Notes under the pieces: generated by a model | Seen by the model: the letters and a program-made list of their open reading frames with translations, nothing else | The model's database searches: none | What the model was told of the DNA's origin: nothing | Part shown: piece by piece, positions 11,627 to 11,961 of the stretch | Layout of the letters: every line of letters begins with the position of its first letter | Numbering within the stretch: the first letter of the stretch is position 1 | Position numbers and translations under genes: made by a program | NCBI GenBank assembly: GCA_964388055.1 | Contig: CAYLXU010000023.1 | Span: forward strand, 1 to 11,961 | From: CAYLXU01 sp964388055 | GTDB lineage: Bacteria > Patescibacteriota > Minisyncoccia > UBA6257 > JACRHW01 | Direction: 5' to 3' | Length of the DNA stretch: 11,961 nucleotides

Positions 11627-11961
11627 GTGAATCAAACACAGCAACCTTCTCGCTTCAAAACAGGCGATCTCATTCGCGGGCGTTATCGCATCCAAACGTT
11701 TATAGGAGAAGGAACTATGGCGCGCGTGTATTACGCATTCGACACCCTGCTCCCCACGGGCGCTGGGTCGCGAGACCGCGCGCTCAAGATCCTTGATCCG
11801 CAAGAAACAGCAGTACGCCACGGCATGTCGACGCAAGAGGCAACTGACGCCTTTAAGCGGGAAGCAAACATTTTGCTCAGAATTACACATCCAAACATTG
11901 TACGGGCATATGACTATTTTGAAGATAACGGACTGCACATCCTTGTACTTGAATGTGTGAG
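11627..11961 (+). CDS. Ser/Thr protein kinase, N-terminal part (cut by window edge)
   Basis: 111 residues are visible from a GTG start; the frame is open to the window end. They form the N-lobe of a eukaryotic-type (Hanks) kinase. It has a leading strand D-L-I-R-G-R-Y-R-I (14-22), the glycine-rich loop IGEGTMARVYYA (26-37, with T-M where the third Gly would be), catalytic Lys K54 in RALKIL, helix C Glu E79 in FKREANIL, then THPNIVRAYDYFED and the hinge strand LHILVLE. A short insertion (LLPTGAGSRDR) separates beta strands 2 and 3. The catalytic loop, DFG and any membrane or sensor domain lie beyond the window. The gene is divergent from the Kazal gene. Family assignment is secure, while target and signal are unknown. 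Confidence 0.9.
   Translation, partial: MNQTQQPSRFKTGDLIRGRYRIQTFIGEGTMARVYYAFDTLLPTGAGSRDRALKILDPQETAVRHGMSTQEATDAFKREANILLRITHPNIVRAYDYFEDNGLHILVLECV

Noticed and set aside
11555..11938. Minus-strand open frame of 127 codons at the right edge
   Set aside because: It is antisense to the Ser/Thr kinase N-lobe, whose motifs are unambiguous. The protein it would encode shows no recognisable feature.
1..11961. Alternative genetic code (TGA as glycine)
   Set aside because: One gene (9275-9709) ends in TGA and no in-frame TGA interrupts the long genes I translated, so the standard bacterial code is sufficient.

Overview
The window reads as a stretch of a Patescibacteria/CPR-type (Parcubacteria-like) bacterial chromosome. 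This is an inference. It rests on many short membrane-anchored proteins of families I associate with CPR genomes but cannot name, on the scarcity of Shine-Dalgarno sites in front of most minus-strand genes, on moderately AT-rich DNA, and on compact head-to-tail gene packing. Stop codons are mostly TAA, with three TAG and one TGA, so TGA appears to be a normal stop rather than a glycine codon. I found no rRNA, tRNA, CRISPR array or transposase.

Layout. Bases 1-303 hold the 3' end of an unrecognised plus-strand gene, which meets a minus-strand HD-domain hydrolase gene (362-1339) at a shared bidirectional terminator. From 5263 down to 1416 runs a five-gene minus-strand metal operon: a CsoR/RcnR-family repressor, a four-helix membrane protein with a CC-x-H motif, a membrane-anchored protein with a GGHHR motif, a His-tailed two-helix miniprotein, and a Cu+-type P1B ATPase. 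Its promoter overlaps a G-tract operator of the kind this repressor family binds. From 9189 down to 5361 runs a second minus-strand cluster with an envelope redox theme: a DUF1573 protein, a CcdA-like thiol-electron carrier, a helical protein of unknown function, a membrane-tethered thioredoxin with a CPHC site, and two anchored proteins rich in Cys and His. It ends at a strong terminator just before the metal operon promoter. A 172-bp coaxial foldback palindrome splits this second cluster after the CcdA-like gene. Upstream lies one more small membrane protein with Met/His/Cys motifs (9275-9709), divergent from a CBU_0592-like mini membrane protein (9756-9995).

The right end (10039-11961) has a different character: a four-helix membrane protein with higher GC and a clear Shine-Dalgarno site, a secreted protein with two Kazal protease-inhibitor domains, and, divergent from it, the N-terminus of a Ser/Thr protein kinase cut by the window edge.

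Working model (inference). The two minus-strand clusters together form an envelope copper and thiol handling island. The CcdA-like protein would pass electrons outward to the tethered thioredoxin and to the Cys-bearing anchored proteins. The repressor would open the export operon when metal rises. The ATPase would pump Cu+ with an unusual CPD in place of CPC in its transport site. Several partners have no function I know of, so the island is the best candidate here for an undescribed system.
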